Below, in pieces: positions 1 through 7,885 of a stretch of 24,628 bases of DNA (its first letter is position 1; every line of letters begins with the position of its first letter). The stretch is taken from NCBI GenBank assembly GCA_012841465.1, contig DUUS01000069.1:1-24628 (forward strand), given 5' to 3'. Source of the stretch: Mollicutes bacterium (GTDB lineage: Bacteria; Bacillota_I; Bacilli_A; RF39; UBA660). Below the pieces are notes generated by a model. That model was not told where the DNA came from. It saw nothing but the letters and a program-made list of their open reading frames with translations, and made no database searches. The translations under genes were made by a program, and so were the position numbers.

Positions 1-1
1 G

Positions 2-30
2 TTGAATATACTAAGTAAAACTGCTATAAT
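2..30 (+). promoter_or_regulatory. Sigma-A-type promoter of the 255-aa unknown gene
   Basis: TTGAAT at 2-7 and TATAAT at 25-30 are separated by exactly 17 nt, and a TGn (TGC) extended -10 precedes the -10 box. Transcription would start about position 37, leaving a short leader of roughly 15 nt with a GAGGTG ribosome site at 41-46. The gene is therefore probably transcribed on its own. Confidence 0.75.
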
Positions 31-51
31 AACAAACTGTGAGGTGAAATG

Positions 52-819
52 ATGGACAATGTATGTCGCAGATATTACTTAGTTGTTAAAGATCAAGATA
101 GTAAAGAAAAAACTTATGTATTAAATTATTTTAGTGATGATGATTTTGGTAAAAAGAATTATGTTTTAAGTTCAATAGATAATCTTACACTTAATTTTGA
201 TAATGAGGAAGAATTTCTAACTTTCTTAAGAGATTATACCGGTGTTAATATTGATAATAGTGAAGCTAAAATCGAATATAAAGCAAATAAAAGAATTCGC
301 AATTTAGAAATTGCCTATAGTGATAAATCTCTCTTAAAGCCATTTGCTAGTACTAGTAAAACTCTAATCCAAGATTATGATTTATTTATGGAATTTTTCA
401 CGCATTTTATGAAAAGTATTCATAAACAAGATTTTTTGCGTTATATGAGTAATAAAAATCATATAAACAATAGACTTCAATTATTAATTGAAGAGTATAT
501 TTATCAAAACAATAGATACCGTAGAAAAGATATTAAAGAGCATATTCAAAACTATCGTGTAATTAGAGATTATTTCTTAGGAGCTCTTGAGTATAATGAA
601 AAACATAGGGATAAAATTAATTTAGAAGCTTTTAATCAAAGTAATAACGACTATGTTAATACACCAATTATAAATTTAAATACCGAAGATGAATTCTTAA
701 ATAGTTTATCATCTAGAGAAGAAATTTTAAAACATTATACTTTAGACCAGTTAGAAGAACTTGGGGTACTTGGAATATTTGATGGTCTTGATAAACCTAA
801 AAAACTTATTTTAAAATAA
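52..819 (+). CDS. Unrecognised soluble protein, 255 aa
   Basis: I do not recognise this gene. It encodes a charged, Asn/Asp/Lys-rich protein with no signal peptide and no hydrophobic segment, so it is probably cytoplasmic. The N-terminal ~100 residues look beta-rich and acidic. Residues ~105-200 look helical and rich in Lys, Arg and Tyr. Two ATG codons occur in tandem at 49 and 52. The second is preferred because GAGGTG at 41-46 lies 5 nt before it, against 2 nt for the first. It has its own promoter and converges on rplQ, sharing a bidirectional terminator, so it is not part of the ribosomal operon. No catalytic motif is evident. Confidence 0.7.
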   Translation: MDNVCRRYYLVVKDQDSKEKTYVLNYFSDDDFGKKNYVLSSIDNLTLNFDNEEEFLTFLRDYTGVNIDNSEAKIEYKANKRIRNLEIAYSDKSLLKPFASTSKTLIQDYDLFMEFFTHFMKSIHKQDFLRYMSNKNHINNRLQLLIEEYIYQNNRYRRKDIKEHIQNYRVIRDYFLGALEYNEKHRDKINLEAFNQSNNDYVNTPIINLNTEDEFLNSLSSREEILKHYTLDQLEELGVLGIFDGLDKPKKLILK

Positions 820-824
820 AAAAT

Positions 825-851
825 CAACCTAATAAAAAAGGTTGTTTTTTT
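825..851. terminator. Bidirectional intrinsic terminator between the unknown gene and rplQ
   Basis: CAACCT at 825-830 pairs with AGGTTG at 839-844 around an 8-nt A-rich loop. A run of seven T follows on the + strand (845-851). On the minus strand the stem is followed by ATTTTTTATT. It can therefore end both the + strand gene and the ~14-kb minus-strand ribosomal operon. Confidence 0.8.
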
Positions 852-868
852 ATACAAAAAAACTTGAA

Positions 869-1210
869 TTAAACTAATTCAAGTCTTACTTCTAAGGCAT
901 CGTCGCCTCTACGTTCTTTTAATTTAATTATTCTTGTATAACCACCAGCTCTATCTTCATAGTCTTTAGCTAGTTTATTGAATACTTTATCTACCAGCTC
1001 TTTATCATTATGAAGAAATGCTAGTGCTTTTCTTCTTGATACAAGTGTTCCGTCTTTACCATAAGTAATCATTTTATCTACGAACTTTCTTACTTCTTTA
1101 GCTCTTGCTTCAGTAGTTACAACATATCCATAGTTAATGACATCTTTAGTAAGTCCAGCTAGTATACTTCTTCTAATACGTGATTCTCTTCCTAATTTAC
1201 GATATAACAT
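869..1210 (-). CDS. rplQ: 50S ribosomal protein L17
   Basis: This 113-aa protein has the L17 N-terminal pattern (MLYRKLGRESRIRRSILAGL), the RAKEVRKFVDKMITYGK segment and the C-terminal YTRIIKLKERRGDDA block. L17 (bL17) binds 23S rRNA near the tunnel exit side of the 50S subunit. It is the last gene of the alpha segment, 15 nt downstream of rpoA, as in Bacillus and E. coli. Length is usual for low-GC Gram-positives. A terminator lies just downstream. Confidence 0.97.
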   Translation of the reverse strand: MLYRKLGRESRIRRSILAGLTKDVINYGYVVTTEARAKEVRKFVDKMITYGKDGTLVSRRKALAFLHNDKELVDKVFNKLAKDYEDRAGGYTRIIKLKERRGDDALEVRLELV

Positions 1211-1225
1211 ATACTTACCTCTTTC

Positions 1226-2173
1226 CTATTCGCGGAACTTAAGTCCCATTTCTTCGACTTTGTCCATTACTTCTTTTAATGATTTTTTACCTAAGTTACG
1301 GATTTTTTGAACTTCGATTTCTTTTTTATCAATTAAATCTTGCATAGTATTAATACCAGCTCTTTTTAGACAGTTATATGCTCTAACTGAAAATTCAATT
1401 TCTTCAATTGGAGTTTCTAACTTTTTAGTAATAATATCTACTTTTTTCTCTGCTATAATACCAGTAATGTCTGCGATATTATTTAAGTTTGCTATTAATT
1501 CTAAATGTTCGATTAATATTCTTGATGAAAGAGCCATAGCCTCTTCTGGTGAAAGTGATCCATTAGTGAATACTTCCATAATTAGTTTATCATAGTTTTC
1601 ATTATGACCAACTCTTGCATCTACTCTTTCATAACTTACTCTCTCAATTGGAGAATATAGTGAATCAATAGGGATTAATCCTTGGACTGCATCTCCTAAG
1701 ATTCTTTTGTTTTCTTTAGCATCAACATATCCACGACCATTTCCGACAGTCATTTCCATGTCAATTTTACCGCCTTTAACAAGGTTACAAATTACTAACT
1801 CAGGGTTAATAATTTCAATATCGGGATCTTTTTCAATATCTCCAGCAGTAAGTACTCCTTCTTTATCTGATATTAATCTAATTGTTTTAGAGTCACTACT
1901 GTGGTTTCTTATAACAAGATTTTTTAAATTTAGTACTATTGTAGTTACATCTTCTACAACCCCATCTATTTTTTGGAATTCATGCATCACCCCATCTATT
2001 TTGATGCTTGTAACAGCAGATCCTGGAAGTGATGATAACATTACTCTTCTAAGAGCATGTCCGATTGTAGTTCCAAAACCTCTTTCTAAAGGTTCTAGTT
2101 CAAACTTCCCATAGTTATTTTTTTCAATATACTCAGTAATTTTATATTCTGGTTTTTCAAAATTTAATTTCAT
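1226..2173 (-). CDS. rpoA: DNA-directed RNA polymerase subunit alpha
   Basis: At 315 aa this has the normal length for alpha. The N-terminal dimerisation domain (about 1-230) carries the FELEPLERGFGTTIGHALRRVMLSS signature, which scaffolds assembly of beta and beta'. A linker leads into the C-terminal domain (about 250-315) with the helix-hairpin-helix pattern around NCLKRAGINTMQDL and IRNLGKKSLKEV, which contacts UP elements and activators. It lies between rpsK and rplQ, 9 nt from rpsK, in the usual alpha-operon position. It gives the operon a link between ribosome and RNA polymerase supply. Confidence 0.98.
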   Translation of the reverse strand: MKLNFEKPEYKITEYIEKNNYGKFELEPLERGFGTTIGHALRRVMLSSLPGSAVTSIKIDGVMHEFQKIDGVVEDVTTIVLNLKNLVIRNHSSDSKTIRLISDKEGVLTAGDIEKDPDIEIINPELVICNLVKGGKIDMEMTVGNGRGYVDAKENKRILGDAVQGLIPIDSLYSPIERVSYERVDARVGHNENYDKLIMEVFTNGSLSPEEAMALSSRILIEHLELIANLNNIADITGIIAEKKVDIITKKLETPIEEIEFSVRAYNCLKRAGINTMQDLIDKKEIEVQKIRNLGKKSLKEVMDKVEEMGLKFRE

Positions 2174-2182
2174 AAATCCTCC

Positions 2183-2566
2183 TTAATTTCTTGGACGTTT
2201 TGGTGGTCTGCAACCATTATGTGGTATTGCAGTTTGATCTGTTATTGCGGTTACTTCTAAACCAGCAGCTTGAAGTGATCTGATCGCATTTTCACGACCA
2301 TTTCCTAGTCCTTTAACAAATACTTCTACTTTTTTAACACCTGATTCCATAGCACTTGTTGCAGCTGATTCAGCAGCAACGCCAGCAGCAAATGGAGTTT
2401 TCTTTTTAGAACCTTTATATCCAATTGATCCTGATGATGCCCAGCTTATTACATTTCCTTTAGTATCTGTTATTGATACTACAGTATTGTTATAAGTTGA
2501 ATGGATATGTGCTTGTCCTTCAGGGATGTTCTTTTTAACTTTTCTTTTTCTTCTATTATAAGCCAT
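2183..2566 (-). CDS. rpsK: 30S ribosomal protein S11
   Basis: This 127-aa protein shows the S11 core: AHIHSTYNNTVVSITD, GNVISWASSGSIGYKGSKK, and the highly conserved C-terminus around ITDQTAIPHNGCRPPKRPR. S11 (uS11) sits on the platform of the 30S subunit and contacts the E-site region of 16S rRNA. The gene is 10 nt downstream of rpsM with a clear AGGAGG site before its ATG, matching Bacillus order. Confidence 0.98.
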   Translation of the reverse strand: MAYNRRKRKVKKNIPEGQAHIHSTYNNTVVSITDTKGNVISWASSGSIGYKGSKKKTPFAAGVAAESAATSAMESGVKKVEVFVKGLGNGRENAIRSLQAAGLEVTAITDQTAIPHNGCRPPKRPRN

Positions 2567-2576
2567 AATTTACCTC

Positions 2577-2951
2577 CTATTTACTTACTACTTTCTTATT
2601 AGCAACTACTTTTCCTCTACCTTTTCGAGTTCTAGCATTGCTTCTAGTGCTTTGTCCACGAACTGGAAGACCTTTTTTATGTCTTGTTCCTTCGTATGAG
2701 TTTATTTCCATCTTGTTTTTAATACTCATTTGAACTTCACGTCTTAAGTCACCTTCTGTTAAGTGATTATCAACTTCTGTTCTAAGAGCATTTTCTTCAT
2801 TTGCGGTTAAGTCTTTAATTTTTTTATCTGGATTAACTTTAGCATTTTTACATATAGTTTCAGCTAAGCTTTTTCCTATTCCGTAAATATAAGTTAGTCC
2901 GATGACAGTTCTTTTTTCTCTTGGTAATTCAATATTTTTAATTCTTGCCAT
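2577..2951 (-). CDS. rpsM: 30S ribosomal protein S13
   Basis: A 124-aa protein starting MARIKNIELPREKR with the helix-two-turn-helix YIYGIGKSLA and the basic C-terminal tail GLPVRGQSTRSNARTRKGRG, all S13 signatures. S13 (uS13) lies in the head of the small subunit and contributes to bridges with the 50S and to P-site tRNA contacts through its tail. It follows rpmJ by 10 nt. Confidence 0.98.
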   Translation of the reverse strand: MARIKNIELPREKRTVIGLTYIYGIGKSLAETICKNAKVNPDKKIKDLTANEENALRTEVDNHLTEGDLRREVQMSIKNKMEINSYEGTRHKKGLPVRGQSTRSNARTRKGRGKVVANKKVVSK

Positions 2952-2961
2952 ATTTATCCTC

Positions 2962-3075
2962 CTATCCTTGTCTTTGTTTATGTCTTGGGTTGCTGCAAAT
3001 AACCATGATTTTACCTTTTCTTCTTATTATTCTACAATTAGAACATATCTTTTTTACAGATGGTTTTACTTTCAT
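2962..3075 (-). CDS. rpmJ: 50S ribosomal protein L36
   Basis: This 37-aa gene lies in the gap between infA and rpsM. It begins MKVKPSVKKICSNCR and ends HKQRQG, an almost canonical bL36. The four zinc ligands of the C+ form are present: Cys11, Cys14, Cys27 and His32. An AGGAGG-type site precedes the ATG at 3075. L36 helps organise 23S rRNA under the L7/L12 stalk base. Retaining the zinc form, together with zinc-type S14 and Adk, suggests no adaptation to zinc scarcity at this locus. Confidence 0.96.
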   Translation of the reverse strand: MKVKPSVKKICSNCRIIRRKGKIMVICSNPRHKQRQG

Positions 3076-3086
3076 AATTGTTCCTC

Positions 3087-3302
3087 CTATTTCAATCTGT
3101 ATATTATTCGCCCACGTGTTAAATCATATGGTGAAAATTCTACAGTAACATGGTCCCCTGGAAGAATTCGAATCATATTCATTCGTATTTTCCCAGAAAC
3201 GTGAGCCGTTACTATAAAACCATTTTCTAATTCCACTTTGTACTCGTCTTTGAAATTTTCAATTACTTTTCCATTAACGGTTATACTCGCTTCTTTAGCC
3301 AC
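3087..3302 (-). CDS. infA: Translation initiation factor IF-1
   Basis: A 71-aa S1/OB-fold protein beginning MAKEASITVNGKVIENF, with the IF-1 signature VTAHVSGKIRMNMIRILPGDHVTVEFSPYDLTRGRI split over residues about 31-67. IF-1 occupies the 30S A site during initiation and works with IF-2 and IF-3. It starts only 4 nt after map and is followed 11 nt later by rpmJ. In Bacillus a small KOW-domain gene often lies between map and infA; it is not present here. Confidence 0.97.
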   Translation of the reverse strand: MAKEASITVNGKVIENFKDEYKVELENGFIVTAHVSGKIRMNMIRILPGDHVTVEFSPYDLTRGRIIYRLK

Positions 3303-3306
3303 TTTT

Positions 3307-4047
3307 TCACTCTCCTGTTAATATTTCATATCCATTTTTTGTTACTACAACTGTATGTTCAAAATGAGCACTAGGTTTTCCATCCCTAGTTGTAATTGTC
3401 CACTCATCTTCAAGCAAGTTGATGTGCCTCAAGCCACTATTTATCATTGGCTCAACAGCAAGAACCATACCTTCTTTAAGCACTATTCCAGTATTTTTCT
3501 TTCCATAATTAGGTACATCTGGATCTTCATGTAGTGATTTTCCAATACCATGACCCACAAGTTCTTTAACAACACTGTAGCCATGCTTCTTTGCATATTT
3601 TTCAATAGCTGCTCCTATATTATGTAAATGGACTCCTGCTTTAATTTCTTTAAGACCAACATAGAGCATTTTCTCTGTATGGTATATTAATCTTTCCTTT
3701 TCTTTATCTATATCTCCGACTGGATATGTTCTTGCACTATCGGAGTGATAACCATCTTTTAATACCCCAATATCAACTGAGATAATATCACCATTTTTTA
3801 GAATTCTATTTCCGGGAATTCCATGAACTATTTCATCATTTACACTTGTACATATACTTCCTTTAAATCCCTGATAATTAAGAAACGAAGGAATACCACC
3901 ATTTTCTCTGATAAACTTTTCAGCTTCATCATTTAAATATTTAGTGGTAATGCCGGGTTTGATTAATTTTTCAACATGTTTATGAGTTAAAAAATTAATC
4001 TTACCAGCTTCTTTTATTTTTTTTATTTCTTCTTTTGTCTTAATCAT
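3307..4047 (-). CDS. map: Methionine aminopeptidase, type I
   Basis: This 246-aa pita-bread-fold metalloenzyme removes the initiator methionine from new proteins. The metal and catalytic residues are visible: His75 (IVHGIPG), Asp92 and Asp103 (VDIGV and DSARTYPVG), His166 (GHGIGKSLHE), Glu199 (AVEPM) and Glu230 (HFEHTVVVT). Length matches type Ia enzymes with no N-terminal zinc extension. The start codon overlaps the adk stop in an ATGA junction, indicating translational coupling. It ends in TGA. Confidence 0.97.
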   Translation of the reverse strand: MIKTKEEIKKIKEAGKINFLTHKHVEKLIKPGITTKYLNDEAEKFIRENGGIPSFLNYQGFKGSICTSVNDEIVHGIPGNRILKNGDIISVDIGVLKDGYHSDSARTYPVGDIDKEKERLIYHTEKMLYVGLKEIKAGVHLHNIGAAIEKYAKKHGYSVVKELVGHGIGKSLHEDPDVPNYGKKNTGIVLKEGMVLAVEPMINSGLRHINLLEDEWTITTRDGKPSAHFEHTVVVTKNGYEILTGE

Positions 4048-4688
4048 TTAATCACTTTTTCAATTTGTTTAAAGGTTTCATCCGGATGAACTGGATCATT
4101 AATTGTAAATAGAATTCCTTTTTCTTTAAACTTATTTATTAATGGTGCGGTCTTTTCTTTATAATTTTTATATCTTTCTTGATAAGTTTCTAACTTATCA
4201 TCATTTCTTACTACTAAGGTTGTAATACATTTATCACATAAATTATCTACTTTTGGTTTTACTTCTCTATAATATTTATGATAGGTTCTACTGCATGTAG
4301 GACATATCATTCTACCGGTTGCCCTTTTAATCGCTTCCTCTTCAGAAAGGTTTAAATATACAGCAACAATATTATTCATATTAAGCTCTTTTAATATTTC
4401 TTCGAAATCATCAAGTTGCTTTAGAGTTCTAGGATAACCATCAAAGATGAAAGGTCCTTCATTATTTATAAGAGCTTTCTTTAGTATTTTAGTTGCCATT
4501 TCATCTGGCACAAAATTACCTTTTAAAAGCTCTGCGTCAATAATTTTTCCATCCTCTGAGCCACTTTCTACCTCTTCTCTTAAAAGATTACCAACTGAAA
4601 TATGTTTATAATTATATTTTTTTACTAATAAGTCACTTTGAGTACCTTTACCACCAGCAGGTGGTGATATAAAAATTATGTTTTTCAT
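4044..4688 (-). CDS. adk: Adenylate kinase, zinc-lid form with an unusual P-loop
   Basis: A 214-aa kinase that interconverts ATP + AMP and 2 ADP. The AMP-binding DGYPRT motif (about 83-88) is present. The LID carries four cysteines typical of zinc-binding Gram-positive Adk: C129, C132, C151 and C154. The Walker A motif is unusual: residues 8-16 read SPPAGGKGT where most adenylate kinases have G-x-P-G-x-G-K-G-T, so the first two glycines are Ser and Ala while Lys14 is kept. The start and stop overlap secY and map by 4 nt (ATGA). Position between secY and map is canonical. Confidence 0.95.
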   Translation of the reverse strand: MKNIIFISPPAGGKGTQSDLLVKKYNYKHISVGNLLREEVESGSEDGKIIDAELLKGNFVPDEMATKILKKALINNEGPFIFDGYPRTLKQLDDFEEILKELNMNNIVAVYLNLSEEEAIKRATGRMICPTCSRTYHKYYREVKPKVDNLCDKCITTLVVRNDDKLETYQERYKNYKEKTAPLINKFKEKGILFTINDPVHPDETFKQIEKVIK

Positions 4689-5959
4689 TTTGCTCTTATT
4701 CTTCCTTTTCTTCTCCCTGAGTAACTTCTTGATACAATACTACTTTCTAGTTGTTTATATGTTTCAAGGGCAACACCAACTACGATTAATAGTCCGGTTC
4801 CTCCTAGTGAAACATTTGCTGGAAGTGATGTTACTGCAGAAAATATAATAGGAATACCAGCAATTATCATTAGAAATATTGTTCCAACAACTGTTATTCT
4901 TGTAATTACGAATCTTAAGTAGGTGCTGGTTTTTTCTCCAGGTGTAATTCCTGGAATATAACTTCTATTTTTATCTAAGTTTTCAGCCATTTCAGTAGGA
5001 TTTAATTGTAGTAAGGTATAAAAATACCCAAATACAAAGATTAAAACCATATATAGAAGAAAACCTGTATAACTAGTATATACTATATACTTTTCAAGAA
5101 ACTGCGTGAATGCAGGTTTGTTTAATACTTCAGCTATTAAAGATGGAATTCCGATCAGTGCTCCTGCAAATATTACTGGAACTACACCTGCTGAGTTTAA
5201 TTTTATAGGAATAAATGATTTATTACCACTATATGCACTTGAGGTGCGGTTACTATACTGAATTGGTATTCTTCTTTCTGCTGTTTGAGTATAGATAACC
5301 CCAACTATTATAAATATATATACTAGTACAAATATTGCAAACAGAAACAGACCTGTTAAAGCCGAATACTGCGTGCCATTTACTAGTGATTGGTAAGCCG
5401 TAATAAATGTGTTAGGAAGTGTATTTACAATTCCTGCCATAATTATTAGTGACATACCATTTCCGATACCTTTTTTAGTAATTTCATCACCAAGCCATAA
5501 TAGAAATGCGGTACCAGCAGTTAATATTAAAGTGGTTTTAATTATTTCACTTGTTCCTACAGCTCCCAGAAACGCATATGAAAATGCAAATCCCTGAACA
5601 AATGCAAATAGAATTCCCAGGTAGCGATTAATACGGTTTAACTTTTGTTGTCCAGTTGCTCCCTGTTCTTTTAATTCTTTAAAGTAAGGAATTATATCCA
5701 TTTGGAATAACTGAGTTATAATTGAAGCCGTAATATATGGCATTACACCTAAAGCAAAGATTGAGAATGTTTTTAATCCTCCACCACTCATTAGGTTTAG
5801 AAGTTCTAAGAATCCTAGATTTTTTGTTATTTCTTTAGCGCCAGGTACTACAATATTAGTTCCTAGACCAAAGATAGCTAAACAAAGTAAAGTAAATAAG
5901 ATTCTTTTTCTAAGATCTTTGTTTGTCGGGCTAAATAATCCTTTTAGGCTTGCAAACAT
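4685..5959 (-). CDS. secY: Preprotein translocase subunit SecY
   Basis: This 424-aa membrane protein has the expected ten hydrophobic segments and SecY signatures near the N-terminus (FGLGTNIVVPGA, ALGVMPYITASIITQL) plus the cytoplasmic loop with ERRIPIQYSNR and the helix region NPTEMAENLDKNRSYIPGI. SecY forms the protein-conducting channel with SecE and SecG. Its C-terminus is basic (YSGRRKGRIRAK). It begins 1 nt after rplO ends and overlaps adk by 4 nt, the standard spc-operon context. Confidence 0.98.
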   Translation of the reverse strand: MFASLKGLFSPTNKDLRKRILFTLLCLAIFGLGTNIVVPGAKEITKNLGFLELLNLMSGGGLKTFSIFALGVMPYITASIITQLFQMDIIPYFKELKEQGATGQQKLNRINRYLGILFAFVQGFAFSYAFLGAVGTSEIIKTTLILTAGTAFLLWLGDEITKKGIGNGMSLIIMAGIVNTLPNTFITAYQSLVNGTQYSALTGLFLFAIFVLVYIFIIVGVIYTQTAERRIPIQYSNRTSSAYSGNKSFIPIKLNSAGVVPVIFAGALIGIPSLIAEVLNKPAFTQFLEKYIVYTSYTGFLLYMVLIFVFGYFYTLLQLNPTEMAENLDKNRSYIPGITPGEKTSTYLRFVITRITVVGTIFLMIIAGIPIIFSAVTSLPANVSLGGTGLLIVVGVALETYKQLESSIVSRSYSGRRKGRIRAK

Positions 5960-5960
5960 A

Positions 5961-6401
5961 TTAAATCACCTCTGCGGTTCCGCCAGCTTTTTCGATTTTA
6001 GTTACTGCTGCAGATGAGAAACGGTGAGCTTTAACTGTTACTTTTTTAGTTAATTTTCCGTTTCCTAGAACTTTAATTCCAGATAATTCTTTTTTTATTA
6101 TACCGTGCTCGAATAATACTTCAGGAGTTATTACATCTCCATCGTTAAATCTTTCTAAGTCACTTAGGTTAATAACTGCAAACTTTTTTTCAAATCTTTT
6201 ATTATTAAAACCTCTTTTTGGAAGTCTTCTAAATAATGTACTTTGTCCCCCTTGGAACCAAGCTGGAATACTAGTTCCACTTCTAGCCTTTTGTCCCTTA
6301 TGTCCACGACCAGATGTTTTACCTGTTCCTGATGACATTCCTCTTCCTACTCTTTTACTTGCCTTTGCTTCAGGAGATTTATTTAACTTATGTAATTTCA
6401 T
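5961..6401 (-). CDS. rplO: 50S ribosomal protein L15
   Basis: A 146-aa protein with the L15 N-terminus (MKLHKLNKSPEAKASKRVGRG), the Gly/Arg-rich GMSSGTGKTSGRGHKGQKAR segment that threads into 23S rRNA, and a globular C-terminal half. Its ATG overlaps the rpsE stop by one base (position 6401), so there is no room for the rpmD gene that normally sits between rpsE and rplO. Confidence 0.98.
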   Translation of the reverse strand: MKLHKLNKSPEAKASKRVGRGMSSGTGKTSGRGHKGQKARSGTSIPAWFQGGQSTLFRRLPKRGFNNKRFEKKFAVINLSDLERFNDGDVITPEVLFEHGIIKKELSGIKVLGNGKLTKKVTVKAHRFSSAAVTKIEKAGGTAEVI

Positions 6402-6955
6402 TATAAATCCTCCTTCTCAAGTCCACGTAGTTTAGCTATATGCTCTGGAGTTCTGATTGAAGTTAAAGCTTCTAATGTTGCTTTAGCAACGTTTACTTGA
6501 GTGTTTGACCCAAGTGATTTAGAAACAATATCTTTAATACCAGCAAGTTCAACAACTGACCTTACTGCTCCACCAGCAATAATTCCACTACCTTCTTTGG
6601 CAGGTTTAATTAATACTTTTGCTCTTCCAACTACACCTGTAGCTTCATGAGCAATTGTTCTTCCATCTATTAAAGGAATTTTCACTAAGTTTTTATTAGC
6701 AGCTTGAATTCCTTTTTTAATTGCCTCTGGTACTTCATTAGCTTTTCCAGTACCAATACCAACTAGACCTTTTCCATCTCCAACTACCATAGTAGCTGAA
6801 AATCTAAATGAACGTCCACCTTTAGTAACTTTAGTAACACGAGAAATTGAAATTACTTTTTCTTCTAATAATTTCTTCTTAGGTTCAAATTTTTTGGTAA
6901 ATTCTCTTTTACCACCATGATTTCTTTTTGGTTTAACTGTTTTTTGATTATCCAT
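6401..6955 (-). CDS. rpsE: 30S ribosomal protein S5
   Basis: A 184-aa protein with the S5 double-stranded-RNA-binding domain (EKVISISRVTKVTKGGRSFRFSA split near residues 33-55, then VGDGKGLVGIGTGKANEVPEAI) and the C-terminal domain containing GSGIIAGGAVRSVVELAGI. S5 (uS5) lies at the mRNA entrance and affects decoding fidelity. A basic N-terminal extension of about 25 residues precedes the conserved core. It overlaps rplO by one base. Confidence 0.98.
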   Translation of the reverse strand: MDNQKTVKPKRNHGGKREFTKKFEPKKKLLEEKVISISRVTKVTKGGRSFRFSATMVVGDGKGLVGIGTGKANEVPEAIKKGIQAANKNLVKIPLIDGRTIAHEATGVVGRAKVLIKPAKEGSGIIAGGAVRSVVELAGIKDIVSKSLGSNTQVNVAKATLEALTSIRTPEHIAKLRGLEKEDL

Positions 6956-6966
6956 AATTCCTCCTA

Positions 6967-7323
6967 CTAAAATTCTAGTCCTGCTTTGCGAGCTGCATCA
7001 GCTAGTGCTTCAACTCGACCATGATATAGGTAGCCACCTCTATCGAAGACAACTTTCTTTATATTTAATTTTAATGCTTTTTTAGCGATATCAGTGCCAA
7101 CTAGTGCAGCACCTTCTTTATTACCGCCATTTTTTATTTTTAACTCAACACTTGAAGAGCTAGCTAAAGTAGTACCATCAATATCATTAATGATTTGAGC
7201 AAAAATTTCTTTATTAGATCTAAACACATTTAGTCTAGGTGTTTCTTTTGTTCCTGAAACACTTTTTCTGACTCTTTTGTGTCTTTTTTGTCTAAGACTA
7301 TTTCTTGATTCTTTTTTGATCAT
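6967..7323 (-). CDS. rplR: 50S ribosomal protein L18
   Basis: A 118-aa 5S-rRNA-binding protein with a very basic N-terminal arm (RQKRHKRVRKSVSGTKETPR), then RLNVFRSNKEIFAQIINDIDG and the C-terminal VVFDRGGYLYHGRVEALADAAR signature, given here in parts. L18 (uL18) works with L5 to place 5S rRNA in the central protuberance. It is 11 nt upstream of rpsE. Confidence 0.98.
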   Translation of the reverse strand: MIKKESRNSLRQKRHKRVRKSVSGTKETPRLNVFRSNKEIFAQIINDIDGTTLASSSSVELKIKNGGNKEGAALVGTDIAKKALKLNIKKVVFDRGGYLYHGRVEALADAARKAGLEF

Positions 7324-7333
7324 CTTATCCCTC

Positions 7334-7873
7334 CTATTTAGCTGCTTTCTTTCCTTCTTTACGTCTTACATGTTCGCCATGATAACGAATTCCTTTACCT
7401 TTATAAGGCTCTGGCTTTCTTATTTCACGAATATTAGCCGCAAATTCAGATACTTTTTGTTTATCAAAACCTTTAATTACTAATTCGGTTGCTGATGGTG
7501 CATCGACTTCAATTCCTTCTGGAACTTCTACGATAACTGGATTAGAATAACCAGCATTTACAGTTAGAGTTTTTCCCGATACATTAAATCTGTATCCAAC
7601 ACCAACTGTTTCTAATTTTTTTTCATAACCATCTTTAACTCCAATTAACATATTATTAATTAGTGAGTTTGTTGTACCATGAAGACTTTTAGCTTCTTTG
7701 GTTTCATTAATTCTTTTGCAAGTAATTAAATTATCTTTAATTTCGATTTTGATTAAATCACTAAATGTGTCTTTTAATTCTCCCTTAGGTCCTTTAACAG
7801 TTAGAGTATTATTTTCTAAAGTAACTGTTACACCTTCAGGAATAGTTAGTACTTTGTTTCCTATTCTACTCAT
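7334..7873 (-). CDS. rplF: 50S ribosomal protein L6
   Basis: At 179 aa this has the standard length and the two tandem L6 domains. It starts MSRIGNKVLTIPEGVTV and ends with the diagnostic PEPYKGKGIRYHGEHVRRKEGKK region. L6 (uL6) sits near the factor-binding centre by the sarcin-ricin loop. It lies between rpsH (12 nt upstream) and rplR (10 nt downstream). Confidence 0.98.
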   Translation of the reverse strand: MSRIGNKVLTIPEGVTVTLENNTLTVKGPKGELKDTFSDLIKIEIKDNLITCKRINETKEAKSLHGTTNSLINNMLIGVKDGYEKKLETVGVGYRFNVSGKTLTVNAGYSNPVIVEVPEGIEVDAPSATELVIKGFDKQKVSEFAANIREIRKPEPYKGKGIRYHGEHVRRKEGKKAAK

Positions 7874-7885
7874 AACTTTTTTTCC

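Noticed and set aside
1707..2114. 135-aa open frame inside rpoA on the opposite strand
   Set aside because: It is the complement of a highly conserved gene and has no ribosome site or family features; the same holds for similar frames opposite infA, secY, rplR, rplF, rpsN, rplN and uppP.
3307..4688. UGA read as tryptophan (Mycoplasma code)
   Set aside because: TGA forms the stop in ATGA overlaps of secY-adk and adk-map and after map; conserved genes contain no in-frame TGA, Trp is TGG, and the tRNA-Trp has a CCA anticodon.
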